Origin: an uncultured Parvularcula sp.
Lineage (GTDB): Bacteria; Pseudomonadota; Alphaproteobacteria; Caulobacterales; Parvularculaceae
Direction: 5' to 3'
Assembly (NCBI GenBank): GCA_937919225.1
Contig: CALFRH010000151.1
Coordinates: 1-35,742 of the forward strand
DNA: 35,742 nt
Position numbers and translations under genes: made by a program. The notes beneath the pieces were generated by a model. The model was not told where the DNA came from. It saw only the letters and a program-made list of their open reading frames with translations, and did no database searches. Positions 1 through 7,224 of this stretch are shown here, piece by piece (position 1 is the first letter of the stretch; every line of letters starts with the position of its first letter).

Positions 1-33
1 CCATGCATGTGTCGGGGAAAACGAGCGTTGGAC

Positions 34-978
34 ATGAGAAAGATCGCGCGATCATTGTTGGGGTTGATTGGCGGGATGATCGCGAGTGTCGCGGTCGCCG
101 AAGAATCCACTTCGCCCACTTTCCATGATAATGGTCTCGCCAACCAAAAGGCCCCCACCATTCCGCTTGGCTATCATTTCGTTTCGATGTCGGAATGGAA
201 CGGTGGTTATATGGGGTTCGAAGGGGTCGTTGAAGGGACCCCTGACCATAGCGCCCTTGTGGTGAATATCCCTGCTGGTCCCCGCCGGGGGGCCTATGTA
301 GCCGCGGCGTTCGCTGATGGGGGGACCCATTATGGGGGCCTCAAAAACCTCGTCGACGGCGAGCGCATCACAAAACCGCTGACCATGCCCTGGGACATGG
401 CCTTCGGCTATGACACCTTCGCCCGTCATACCGATGAGTTCGACTTTAGCCGCATCACCAATCTGGTGGCAGGTATTAACCTTTCTGAGGCCGTCCGGAT
501 CGAGGGGGAAGTATCCTACCTCCAGCATGATGTGGATGTCTTCCGCTCCTTCGTGATGGCGAACCAGGACCTTGACGCTGACTACCGGGTCTTGGGCATT
601 GATGCGGACAAGGTCTTGATTGGTAATATTGGGCGTGTGCGGACGAAAACAAGCTTTGCTAACGCGATATTCGATCTGCCCTTTGGTAAGAAGCGTGCTC
701 TTTCCCCTTATATTGGTGCCGGTGTCGGTCTGGCGGAAGTAGACATTGATTTTGCGCCGGATGGTATTTCAATCATTGACGAAAGCAAAATGACGTTTGC
801 GCATCAGTTGATGCTGGGCGCGTCGTTCCGCTCCCGCGAGGGGATGGAGATTGTGATGAACGCCCGCTATCGCGGGATGATCGACGGTGATTTTGTTGAT
901 GTCTCACAATTGGTTGATGGGTTCACCATTGAGAATGAGAACTTCGTCGGCGAATTGGGTTTACGCAAAGATTTTTAG
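34..978 (+). CDS. Outer-membrane beta-barrel protein with signal peptide
   Basis: A 314-residue secreted protein, probably an outer-membrane beta-barrel of the broad OmpA/Omp25-like kind. The chosen ATG at 34 gives a clean signal peptide: MRK, a hydrophobic stretch (SLLGLIGGMIASVAV), then cleavage near AEES. An ATG at 7 in the same frame would add nine mostly charged residues and spoil the signal. The rest alternates polar and aromatic residues in strand-like blocks. It contains a SPYIGAGVGLAEVD segment typical of small barrels and ends in phenylalanine, the usual last residue for recognition by the BAM machinery. The gene ends 12 bp from the end of priA, which is convergent. Its promoter lies outside the window. 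Substrate or partner cannot be told. Confidence 0.75.
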   Translation: MRKIARSLLGLIGGMIASVAVAEESTSPTFHDNGLANQKAPTIPLGYHFVSMSEWNGGYMGFEGVVEGTPDHSALVVNIPAGPRRGAYVAAAFADGGTHYGGLKNLVDGERITKPLTMPWDMAFGYDTFARHTDEFDFSRITNLVAGINLSEAVRIEGEVSYLQHDVDVFRSFVMANQDLDADYRVLGIDADKVLIGNIGRVRTKTSFANAIFDLPFGKKRALSPYIGAGVGLAEVDIDFAPDGISIIDESKMTFAHQLMLGASFRSREGMEIVMNARYRGMIDGDFVDVSQLVDGFTIENENFVGELGLRKDF

Positions 979-990
979 CACCGCCCCCTT

Positions 991-3219
991 TCAAGTGAAG
1001 CTATAGGGATCGATGTCCACTGTGGTGCGGACCGACGACGGCATCTTCACCTCGGTAAGCCAAGCTTTCAGCACCTGCTGGATTGAGATGCCGCGCTCGG
1101 TTTTTACCAAAAACCGTATACGGTAAGTCCCCCTCAGCCGGTAAAGGGGGGCCGGGGCGGGTCCCCAAATCTCAAGACCCGGGGCTTGGGGGACAGTTTC
1201 AGCCAGCATGCGCGCGGTTTCGTTCAATCGCGCCTCATTGTCCCCCGATAGGATAAGGGCCGCAAGGCGCCCATAGGGGGGAAAGCCAAGGCCAGCGCGT
1301 CCCTCGAGTTCTGCTGCCGCAAAGCCGTCCCGGTCTTGCGCTGCAAGGGATTGGATCACCGGGTGATCGGGCTGATAAGATTGGAGCATGACAAGGCCGG
1401 GTTTTTCGGCCCGTCCGGCCCGTCCCGCTACCTGGCTGAGGGTTTGAAAAGTGCGCTCCGCCGCGCGTAAATCTCCCCCCGCAAGGCCAAGGTCAGCATC
1501 GACAGCGGCGACCAGGGTCAGGTTTGGGAAGTTATGCCCCTTTGCCGCTGCCTGGGTTGCGACAAGAATATCGATCTCGCCCTCTGTCATCCGCTTAAGG
1601 AGGGATTTTGCAGCACCCGCCCCAAGCATGGTATCAGAGGAGAAAATTTCAACCCGCGCTTGGGGCCAACGGGCAGCGGCCTCCTCGGCCACCCGTTCGA
1701 CGCCAGGGCCGCACGGGGTCAGGCTATCCTCCGCGCCGCAATGGGGACAATACTTTGGCTTGGGAATGGAATAGCCCGTATGGTGACAAACAAGCCGCCC
1801 GGAATATTTGTGCTCGACCAACCACGTATCACTCTTTGGCGCGGTCATCCGCTCACCGCATTTCCGACAGAGGGTAACGGGGGCATAGCCTCGCCGGTTA
1901 AGGTAGAGAAGGGACTGTTCACGTCGTTCAAGACGGTCATTGACCGCTTGGATGACAGGGGGGGACAGCCACTCTCCCCGTTCCGGCGGTGTGGCCCGTA
2001 GGTCCACAATATCAGTATCTGGCAGGCGTGCGGGCCCAAACCGTGAAGGAAGGTGGACAATGCCATACCGGCCCTCCTCTACATTGGCGAGGGTTTCAAG
2101 GGAGGGTGTGGCAGAGGCGAGAATGACCGGAAACCCCGACAAGGCGCCCCGGGCGACGGCCATATCACGCGCCTGGTACAGAACGCCATCATGCTGCTTA
2201 TAAGCGCCCTCATGCTCTTCATCGACAACGATCAGTTGAAGGTTTTTGTACGGTAGAAAAAGCGCGGACCGTGCGCCGACCACGAGGCGGGCGGAGCCGT
2301 CAGCCACGCGCTTCCACACCCGTCGACGCCCTTTATCAGATACGTCCGAGTGCCAGTGGGCGGCAGGTGCGCCGAACCGATCCTCAATGCGCTTGAGAAA
2401 GGGTAGGGTGAGACCAATCTCCGGCAGCAGCATGCAAACCTGGGCGGTGGGGTCCACCTCAAGGGCAGTCGCGATGGCTTCAAGATAGACTTCGGTTTTT
2501 CCCGAGCCTGTCACCCCATCGATAAGGGTCGTGCTGTAGCTCCCAGTTTTGACAAGGTCCTTCAGAAAATGAGCCGCCGCCTGTTGTTCGGGGGAGAGGG
2601 CGCGCCCCGCCCGTGTAGGATCGGGCGGTAAAAAAGGTGGATCAGGATCAATATCAAGATGGGTGAGGGCTCCTGATTTGATAAGTCCCCGGACGACTCC
2701 ATCGCTGACCCCCGCGGTATCGGCCAGGGCCCTTGCCGTCAGGGGGGGAGCGTCCGCCGTTGGAGCCGCCGCCAGCACCGCGGCCCGCTGGGGGGTCATT
2801 TTTTCAGGTGGCGGAGCACCAGAAGCGAGGCGGTAGCCGGTTTGAGGTTTCACACTTGCCAATGCTTGCCCCGACCGCATCACCATGCGCAAGACCACCC
2901 CTCGGGAAAAAAGTGTATATCCCGCGACCCAGTCGACAAAGGCCATCACGTCTGACGATAGGGGCGGGGCATCAAACACATCCGTCACGGGGCGGAGTTT
3001 CGTGTCTGGAACGGTCTCGTCGGGGGTATCGGGCCAGATGACCCCAATCACTTCCCGGGGGCCGAGGGGCACCCGGACAAATTGGCCAGGGGTCGCTGTC
3101 ACCCCTTGCGGTAACGCATAGTCATAACCGTCCCCCACGGGCAGGGGCAGCAGCACCCGCACCCGTTTCAGGGCAGCGGGGGCCATTTCCTCAAATAGGA
3201 CGGGGGGGTGCGTCGCCAT
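991..3219 (-). CDS. priA: Primosomal protein N' (replication restart helicase PriA)
   Basis: A 742-residue superfamily 2 DNA helicase that reloads the replisome at stalled forks. Visible parts are an N-terminal 3'-end-binding region (about residues 18-115), a winged-helix segment, Walker A GVTGSGKT (235-242), the DEEH Walker B box (333-336) and motif VI QVAGRAGR. The zinc region lies between the two helicase lobes. CRKC (C451, C454) and CPHC (C491, C494) are intact. The positions that align with the second cysteine set read A460, S463, C478 and T481, so three of four ligands are replaced. The ATG at 3219 gives full family length. An internal ATG at residue 12 has GAGGA only one base upstream, so it is less likely. 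The gene is transcribed away from the sulfotransferase operon. Confidence 0.95.
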   Translation of the reverse strand: MATHPPVLFEEMAPAALKRVRVLLPLPVGDGYDYALPQGVTATPGQFVRVPLGPREVIGVIWPDTPDETVPDTKLRPVTDVFDAPPLSSDVMAFVDWVAGYTLFSRGVVLRMVMRSGQALASVKPQTGYRLASGAPPPEKMTPQRAAVLAAAPTADAPPLTARALADTAGVSDGVVRGLIKSGALTHLDIDPDPPFLPPDPTRAGRALSPEQQAAAHFLKDLVKTGSYSTTLIDGVTGSGKTEVYLEAIATALEVDPTAQVCMLLPEIGLTLPFLKRIEDRFGAPAAHWHSDVSDKGRRRVWKRVADGSARLVVGARSALFLPYKNLQLIVVDEEHEGAYKQHDGVLYQARDMAVARGALSGFPVILASATPSLETLANVEEGRYGIVHLPSRFGPARLPDTDIVDLRATPPERGEWLSPPVIQAVNDRLERREQSLLYLNRRGYAPVTLCRKCGERMTAPKSDTWLVEHKYSGRLVCHHTGYSIPKPKYCPHCGAEDSLTPCGPGVERVAEEAAARWPQARVEIFSSDTMLGAGAAKSLLKRMTEGEIDILVATQAAAKGHNFPNLTLVAAVDADLGLAGGDLRAAERTFQTLSQVAGRAGRAEKPGLVMLQSYQPDHPVIQSLAAQDRDGFAAAELEGRAGLGFPPYGRLAALILSGDNEARLNETARMLAETVPQAPGLEIWGPAPAPLYRLRGTYRIRFLVKTERGISIQQVLKAWLTEVKMPSSVRTTVDIDPYSFT

Positions 3220-3357
3220 GAGAACGCCTTAGCGCCTGTTCAAGTTCTGTTCTAGGTGATTCTAAGCTCACGCCCTGTCATCGCTTTTGTCTTTCGCACC
3301 CTGGTTGCTCCGCGGCGTGGGCGCTCTTAAAAAAGGGGTCTTGCAACAGGATTGCCA

Positions 3358-4335
3358 ATGGAACCCAACGCTGCTGCCGCCTCCCCCCGGGGTGAGATCA
3401 TTGTTCTAGGGATGCACCGTTCAGGCACATCGGCGGTAACCGGTGCCCTGGCGGCAATGGGGGCCTATGTGGGGTATCCTGAGGAGTTGATCGCAACTTC
3501 GTGGGAGAACCCGAAGGGGTTTTTTGAGCGGATTGATGCGCGACAATTATGCGATGGTTTCCTTCACGGCGCGAATGCCGATTGGTGGCGCGTAGCGGGC
3601 TTTGACGCCGGCGCCATCCCCCCCAGCGTGGTTCAATCCCTCCGCCCCGCCCTTGATGGGATGATGGCGAAGCTTAATCGTCGCGCCGTCTGGGCTCTTA
3701 AGGAGCCCCGCATGTGCCTATTGATGCCGGTGTTTGAGGCGGCGCTCCACGCCCCTAAGACGGTGTTTGTTGCCCGGCACCCGGTTGAGGTCGCTGGCTC
3801 TCTTAAGCGGCGCAATGCCTTTGCCTTGTCTGTCGGATTGGCCCTGTGGGAGGTGTATACCGTCCGGGCACTCACTTATATAGCCGACAAGCCGCATGTG
3901 CTTGTGAGCTACCCCCGATTATTGCGGGACCCAGTGGCGGGTATCGGGCGGTTGGCGACTGGGCTTTCCGCTCTGGGGGTGGAGGGTCTGAAGGCTTCAA
4001 AAGCGCGGGGGAGCATTCAAGCGGACCTGCAGCGGGAACAGGCGACGGACCCTGCCTTGCTTGCGGAAATGACACCTCAGCAACAGCGGCTCTGGGCCGC
4101 CCTTGAGGAAGAAGAATGGCCGGACCCGGCGGACCTAACCATCTCAGCGCAGACCCTTGAAACGCTGAGGGCGTTTGAGCAGGAGCGGGACGCCGAGGGC
4201 GGCATCGTATTTGCGGTGGACGCCCACAAGGAGGGACGCGGAGCATCGGCCCGTGGTCCTGGCCTTCATACCTTGCCGCGGCGCGCGCTCGCCCGGGCAG
4301 CGCGCCTTTATCGTCAGACGACGGGGGTCACCTAA
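3358..4335 (+). CDS. Sulfotransferase family protein
   Basis: A 325-residue protein with an N-terminal P-loop-like motif GMHRSGTSA (residues 18-26). This is the form found in PAPS-dependent bacterial sulfotransferases, where it binds the 5'-phosphosulfate. No signal peptide or membrane segment is seen, so it is probably cytoplasmic. The segment VFVARHPVEVAGSLKRRNAF fits the 3'-phosphate-binding region of the family, and the C-terminus is basic. The ATG at 3358 was preferred over an in-frame TTG two codons earlier; AGG lies eight bases upstream. A tyrosine-phosphatase gene follows after four bases and then an SDR gene, so the three are probably one unit. That context suggests modification of a surface glycan, but the acceptor is unknown. 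Confidence 0.75.
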   Translation: MEPNAAAASPRGEIIVLGMHRSGTSAVTGALAAMGAYVGYPEELIATSWENPKGFFERIDARQLCDGFLHGANADWWRVAGFDAGAIPPSVVQSLRPALDGMMAKLNRRAVWALKEPRMCLLMPVFEAALHAPKTVFVARHPVEVAGSLKRRNAFALSVGLALWEVYTVRALTYIADKPHVLVSYPRLLRDPVAGIGRLATGLSALGVEGLKASKARGSIQADLQREQATDPALLAEMTPQQQRLWAALEEEEWPDPADLTISAQTLETLRAFEQERDAEGGIVFAVDAHKEGRGASARGPGLHTLPRRALARAARLYRQTTGVT

Positions 4336-4339
4336 CGCG

Positions 4340-4807
4340 ATGACAGAAGCGTACAAGATCCTATTTGTTTGCTTAGGGAATATATGCCGATCTCCGGCGG
4401 CGGAGGGGATATTTCGGGTGAAGGCGGCCGTTCACGGTTTATCCGTTGATCTTGATAGTGCCGGCACGGGGGCATGGCATGTGGGTCATCCACCGGATGA
4501 AAGGATGATCGAGGTCGCCCAGGCGCGGGGATATGATTTAAGCGCGCTGCGGGCCCGCCAGGTCGATATTGGCGATTTCTACATTTACGACCATATCCTG
4601 GCGATGGACCAAAGTAACTTTAGGGACCTCAAAGATCTTCAGCCAGCCGATGGAAAGGCAACATTATCAAAGATGCTTGATTTTGGCGTCGGCGACGATG
4701 TGCCAGACCCATATTATGGGGCGGTGGATGGATTTAATCACGTGATCGACCTGCTTGAAGAGGCCAGTGATGGCCTTTTACACCACTTGAGGGCGCCCAA
4801 TGCCTAG
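4340..4807 (+). CDS. Low-molecular-weight protein-tyrosine phosphatase
   Basis: A 155-residue cysteine phosphatase of the LMW-PTP family. The catalytic loop is CLGNICRS, with nucleophile C11 and R17 in the CX5R arrangement. The general acid is D123 in VPDPYYG. Length and motif order are complete for the family. The reading frame is open further upstream, but the ATG at 4340 sits directly before the catalytic beta-strand (MTEAYKILFVC) and four bases after the preceding stop. In bacteria such enzymes often dephosphorylate BY-kinases that control capsule or exopolysaccharide export (Wzb type). No kinase gene is seen here, so that role is inference. The last eight bases overlap the next gene. Confidence 0.9.
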   Translation: MTEAYKILFVCLGNICRSPAAEGIFRVKAAVHGLSVDLDSAGTGAWHVGHPPDERMIEVAQARGYDLSALRARQVDIGDFYIYDHILAMDQSNFRDLKDLQPADGKATLSKMLDFGVGDDVPDPYYGAVDGFNHVIDLLEEASDGLLHHLRAPNA

Positions 4808-5681
4808 GGCCGGGATCCTTGGCATTGGCTATAGCGCGATGCCTTTTGCCGAGCAGCTTGTGGCGGATGGATGGACTGTTTGGGCCACAACGAGGCGTGA
4901 AGACAAAGCATCTTCCCTCAGATCATTCGGGATAGAGCCGCACCTATGGACCGCCCCTGACCCATTACCTCCATCCCTTATCCAGAAGACGGATTTGTTT
5001 GTCATTTCCCTAGCGCCAACGGATGATGGCTGCCCGGCTCTTATGGCCATATCCGAAGAGGAGGTCCCGCGCGGTAGCCAGTGTCTTTATCTGTCCTCAT
5101 CTGGCGTCTACGGCGATTATGATGGCGCCTGGATTGACGAAGATGCGCTCTGTGTACCCACCACTGGCCGGGGGCGCCGGCGCCTGGCGGCTGAACGGGC
5201 ATGGCAGGGGGTGGCTGAACGTGCCGGAATGCAACTCACCCTTTGTCGGTTGGCGGGGATTTACGGGCCTGGCCGCAATGCGTTGGCAAGCCTTAGAGGC
5301 GGCACCCGTGGTGCCCGGTCGGGATTGAGCCAGCGGGTGATTAAATCGGGGCAGATATTTAATCGTATCCACCGGGATGATATTGTCGCGGGCCTGCTGG
5401 CGTTGGCAGGTCATGAGCGCGCGCCTCTTATTGTGAACTTTGCGGATGATTTCCCCTCCCCGCCGCAGGATGTGATCACCTATGCGGCGTCTCTGTTGGG
5501 AATATCGCCGCCACCAGCGGTCCCGTTTGATGAGGCAGATCTCTCCCCAATGGCGCGCAGCTTTTATGCGGATAATAAACGGCTGCGGAATAATCGACTA
5601 AAGTCCCTTCTCGGGGGGGCGTTGCGGTATCCAACCTATCGCGAGGGGCTTTCATCTCTTGTCCAAATGGAAAAGGGATAA
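4800..5681 (+). CDS. NAD(P)-dependent epimerase/dehydratase-like SDR protein (YeeZ-like)
   Basis: A 293-residue extended short-chain dehydrogenase. The N-terminal Rossmann strand and loop read GILGIGYSAMPFAEQL. The active-site region is LSSSGVYGDYDGAWIDE, with the SDR serine and tyrosine. The usual YxxxK lysine is not evident; an arginine-rich stretch (RGRRRLAAERAW) follows instead, as I recall for YeeZ-like members, so classical dehydrogenase chemistry is uncertain. The HRDDIV motif near the middle is typical of NDP-sugar epimerase relatives. The start codon overlaps the end of the phosphatase gene by eight bases, implying translational coupling. A sugar-nucleotide or polyketide-like substrate is possible, but none can be named. 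Confidence 0.75.
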   Translation: MPRAGILGIGYSAMPFAEQLVADGWTVWATTRREDKASSLRSFGIEPHLWTAPDPLPPSLIQKTDLFVISLAPTDDGCPALMAISEEEVPRGSQCLYLSSSGVYGDYDGAWIDEDALCVPTTGRGRRRLAAERAWQGVAERAGMQLTLCRLAGIYGPGRNALASLRGGTRGARSGLSQRVIKSGQIFNRIHRDDIVAGLLALAGHERAPLIVNFADDFPSPPQDVITYAASLLGISPPPAVPFDEADLSPMARSFYADNKRLRNNRLKSLLGGALRYPTYREGLSSLVQMEKG

Positions 5682-5735
5682 AAGGGAGACCCCCTAAAGC
5701 CTCTCCTCTGCAATCGGAATAAGAGAGATGCGTTT

Positions 5736-5812
5736 CTCGTACTTCTGGACGGTCCGTCGATTGGGAAGGGGCCCAATCAACTAATCCAAAGGCGGCGTCT
5801 CGAAGGACGAGG
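5736..5812. repeat. Decayed REP-like palindrome, family A copy 1
   Basis: The right part (5791-5812) is identical over 22 bases to 17941-17962. The left part (5736-5751) is its imperfect inverted partner, 13 of 16 positions matching the complement of 5796-5811. Between them lies a separate small hairpin, GATTGGG (5759-5765) with CCCAATC (5772-5778). Palindromes ending in this kind of CTCGAAGGACGAGG sequence are common dispersed repeats in alphaproteobacteria. Confidence 0.7.
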
Positions 5813-5861
5813 AAGTGATTCAAACAGATCGCATTCTGCGCCAAGCACATTCCCGCATAAA

Positions 5862-5889
5862 TTGTCATAAAATATTTACAAACTATAGG
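5862..5889 (+). promoter_or_regulatory. Possible sigma-70 promoter for the XRE regulator
   Basis: TTGTCA (5862-5867) and TATAGG (5884-5889) are separated by 16 bases in an AT-rich stretch that contrasts with its surroundings. The match to the -35 box is good and to the -10 box fair. Confidence 0.35.
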
Positions 5890-6029
5890 TGGTGGCCTAG
5901 AAGACGCCATATTGGAGGCGTATCGCCAGGATCGCCACAGGGTTGGGAGGTGAAAAAAATGTCGCGTTAAGCCGGACAGGACCTTTGGTCATGCCGTCGG
6001 GCGCGCATGGCAAAAAGGGTACCGTAGAA

Positions 6030-6371
6030 ATGACAAAAGATCAGGCGAGCGAAACGGCCACTATTATTCTTTTTCCTGGGGGAGACCATCAGCAGGCAGA
6101 TGCTGTGCATTGTTCCGTTGACCGGTATATCCGCCGACAACTTCACCTTCGTCGCAAGGCGGCGGGCCTTACCGTGCGGCAAGTCGCTGATCGCGCGGGA
6201 CTGCCATTGGAAGAGTTGAGGGCATATGAAAATGGCGAAGGCGTTTTATATGCAACAACCCTTGCCCGTATTGCAGACGCTTTAGGTTTATCCGTTGAGG
6301 CCTTTTTTCCTGGCGCCGCTGATAGCGCGTATCATGGTCTGTCAGGGGGTAATGTACCAGCCGCATCATAA
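6030..6371 (+). CDS. XRE-family helix-turn-helix transcriptional regulator
   Basis: A 113-residue protein with a Cro/CI-type HTH domain near the middle: LRRKAAGLTVRQVADRAG, LPLEELRAYENGE, then TTLARIADALGLSVEAFF. The recognition helix and the E-N-G-E turn are typical of the family. The N-terminal 40 residues are variable, and the C-terminal tail (AADSAYHGLSGGNVPAAS) is probably disordered. The ATG at 6030 has AAGGG about 11 bases upstream. In-frame earlier starts exist at 5943 (TTG) and 5991 (ATG) but would add low-complexity residues. The gene stands alone and its stop directly abuts a large inverted repeat (6373-6477). Target genes are unknown. Confidence 0.8.
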   Translation: MTKDQASETATIILFPGGDHQQADAVHCSVDRYIRRQLHLRRKAAGLTVRQVADRAGLPLEELRAYENGEGVLYATTLARIADALGLSVEAFFPGAADSAYHGLSGGNVPAAS

Positions 6372-6372
6372 C

Positions 6373-6477
6373 GCCGCCCATAGCAGTTTATTCTTTTATT
6401 ATCCTTGCACATATTATTATTGCATCAAGTAAAATAAGCTCTGTGCCTATGGATAATAAAAGACTGCGATGGGCGGC
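6373..6477. repeat. 105-bp imperfect inverted repeat (MITE-like, or large hairpin terminator/ncRNA)
   Basis: The outer arms are GCCGCCCATAGCAGT (6373-6387) and ACTGCGATGGGCGGC (6463-6477), with one mismatch. The inner arms CTTTTATTATCC (6393-6404) and GGATAATAAAAG (6451-6462) are a perfect 12-bp match, and a five-base bulge TTATT (6388-6392) lies on the left side. The 46-base AT-rich centre has its own GCAC/GTGC ends. It fills the space between two convergent genes. No clear target-site duplication is seen. Confidence 0.85.
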
Positions 6478-6496
6478 AAGCTTGAAAGACCCGTCC

Positions 6497-6613
6497 TTAG
6501 GCTGCTTTTTTTAGGGCCCGGCGGGCTTTCTTCAGCTTAGACTCCTGGGTCGCGATACGCTTCTTCCGGGATTTGATTTCCTTTTTCAGGGCTTTGACTT
6601 TTTTTGTCGCCAT
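6497..6613 (-). CDS. 38-residue highly basic peptide
   Basis: A small open frame with an excellent ribosome-binding site (GGAGA, seven bases before the ATG on the complementary strand). The product carries 13 lysines and 4 arginines against 2 glutamates in 38 residues. It begins MATKKVKALKKEIKSRKKRI and ends KKARRALKKAA, predicting a single amphipathic helix. It starts 13 bases after the ribbon-helix-helix gene, so the two are probably cotranscribed. Its charge suggests nucleic-acid binding, in the manner of lysine-rich nucleoid or histone-H1-like peptides, but no family is recognised. A role as the toxin of a toxin-antitoxin pair is conceivable but unsupported. Confidence 0.65.
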   Translation of the reverse strand: MATKKVKALKKEIKSRKKRIATQESKLKKARRALKKAA

Positions 6614-6626
6614 GACCGTTCTCCAT

Positions 6627-6839
6627 CTACTTTTTGTGCGCAATTTTGGTGGTGTCGGCCTCGTTCATATCTTCATGCTCTCGCATAAAGCTCTTGATAA
6701 AGGCGCGCACCTCCCTGGCGGCACTGGTATCCAGCTCTTCACATAGGCCGACAAAATCATCCCGGTCGCGGGCGTTCATCCGAATGACAAGCTGACTGTC
6801 TTTTTTAAGCTTCTTCTTTGTCTTCTTGTCCTGGGCCAC
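6627..6839 (-). CDS. Small ribbon-helix-helix (RHH) domain protein
   Basis: A 70-residue protein starting at GTG (6839), with GAAGGA about ten bases upstream. A TTG at 6878 would add 13 residues, including a CC pair, that look non-coding. After a lysine-rich N-terminal tail (KKTKKKLKKDSQ) comes a strand LVIRMNARDRDDF and two helices (VGLCEELDTSAAREVRAFIKSFM). This is the MetJ/Arc RHH pattern of many antitoxins and small repressors. The acidic-basic C-terminal tail is short. It precedes the 38-residue basic peptide. Autoregulation of this pair is likely by family habit, but no operator was identified. Confidence 0.65.
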   Translation of the reverse strand: MAQDKKTKKKLKKDSQLVIRMNARDRDDFVGLCEELDTSAAREVRAFIKSFMREHEDMNEADTTKIAHKK

Positions 6840-7224
6840 GGGCCGGGAGTCCTTCGCGTCTATGCAACAGATAGCCAATGTATATACGTTTTTTCGTGTA
6901 AGCGCAATGGGTGCGCCTAAAAAAACTCACTGGGCCATGTTGAGGCGCCTCATGCGCTTAAGGATCTATGCGGGCCAAGGGCGAGGTGACTGTATCGGCA
7001 CAATTCGATGCGACGTGAGAGCACCCGCGACATTCACATCAGTAGCCGTGCCATCTTGGCAGCCAGCGGTTCTATTCAATTTGAACGATCCGCTTACGGC
7101 TCTGTTTACGGTTAATTTACGGTCCCTTTAGCTGTTTAGGTTAAACGCTCCCTATCAAGTACCCGTTTTGCGTGTGTGGCCCTGGCGCATCTCGGCAAAG
7201 TAGTGGCGTAGGAAAGGTGTACCC
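6840..7224. other. 385-bp intergenic region, divergent
   Basis: No gene is supported. It separates the leftward RHH gene from the rightward pilin-like gene, so it should hold promoters for both. Visible structure includes a perfect 12-bp palindrome TGAGGCGCCTCA (6941-6952) and three spaced TTACGG hexamers (7094-7122). A good ribosome-binding site AGGAAAGG stands before the ATG at 7225. Confidence 0.6.
7094..7122 (+). repeat. Three phased TTACGG direct repeats upstream of the pilin-like operon
   Basis: TTACGG occurs at 7094-7099, 7106-7111 and 7117-7122. The starts are 12 and 11 bases apart, close to one helical turn. The last copy ends 102 bases before the start of the pilin-like gene. A regulator site is possible; no factor is assigned. 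Confidence 0.5.

Larger units (their letters stand above)
5682..6029. other. 348-bp intergenic region before the XRE regulator
   Basis: No convincing gene is seen here. The left half holds a decayed palindromic repeat (5736-5812). The right half holds a possible promoter (5862-5889), and a strong ribosome-binding sequence GGGAGG (5945-5950) stands before a six-codon frame starting GTG at 5950 or a three-codon frame starting ATG at 5959, both ending at 5970. Confidence 0.6.

Noticed and set aside
6497-6839. Firm call as a toxin-antitoxin module
   Set aside because: The RHH fold fits an antitoxin, but the 38-residue basic peptide matches no toxin family known to me.
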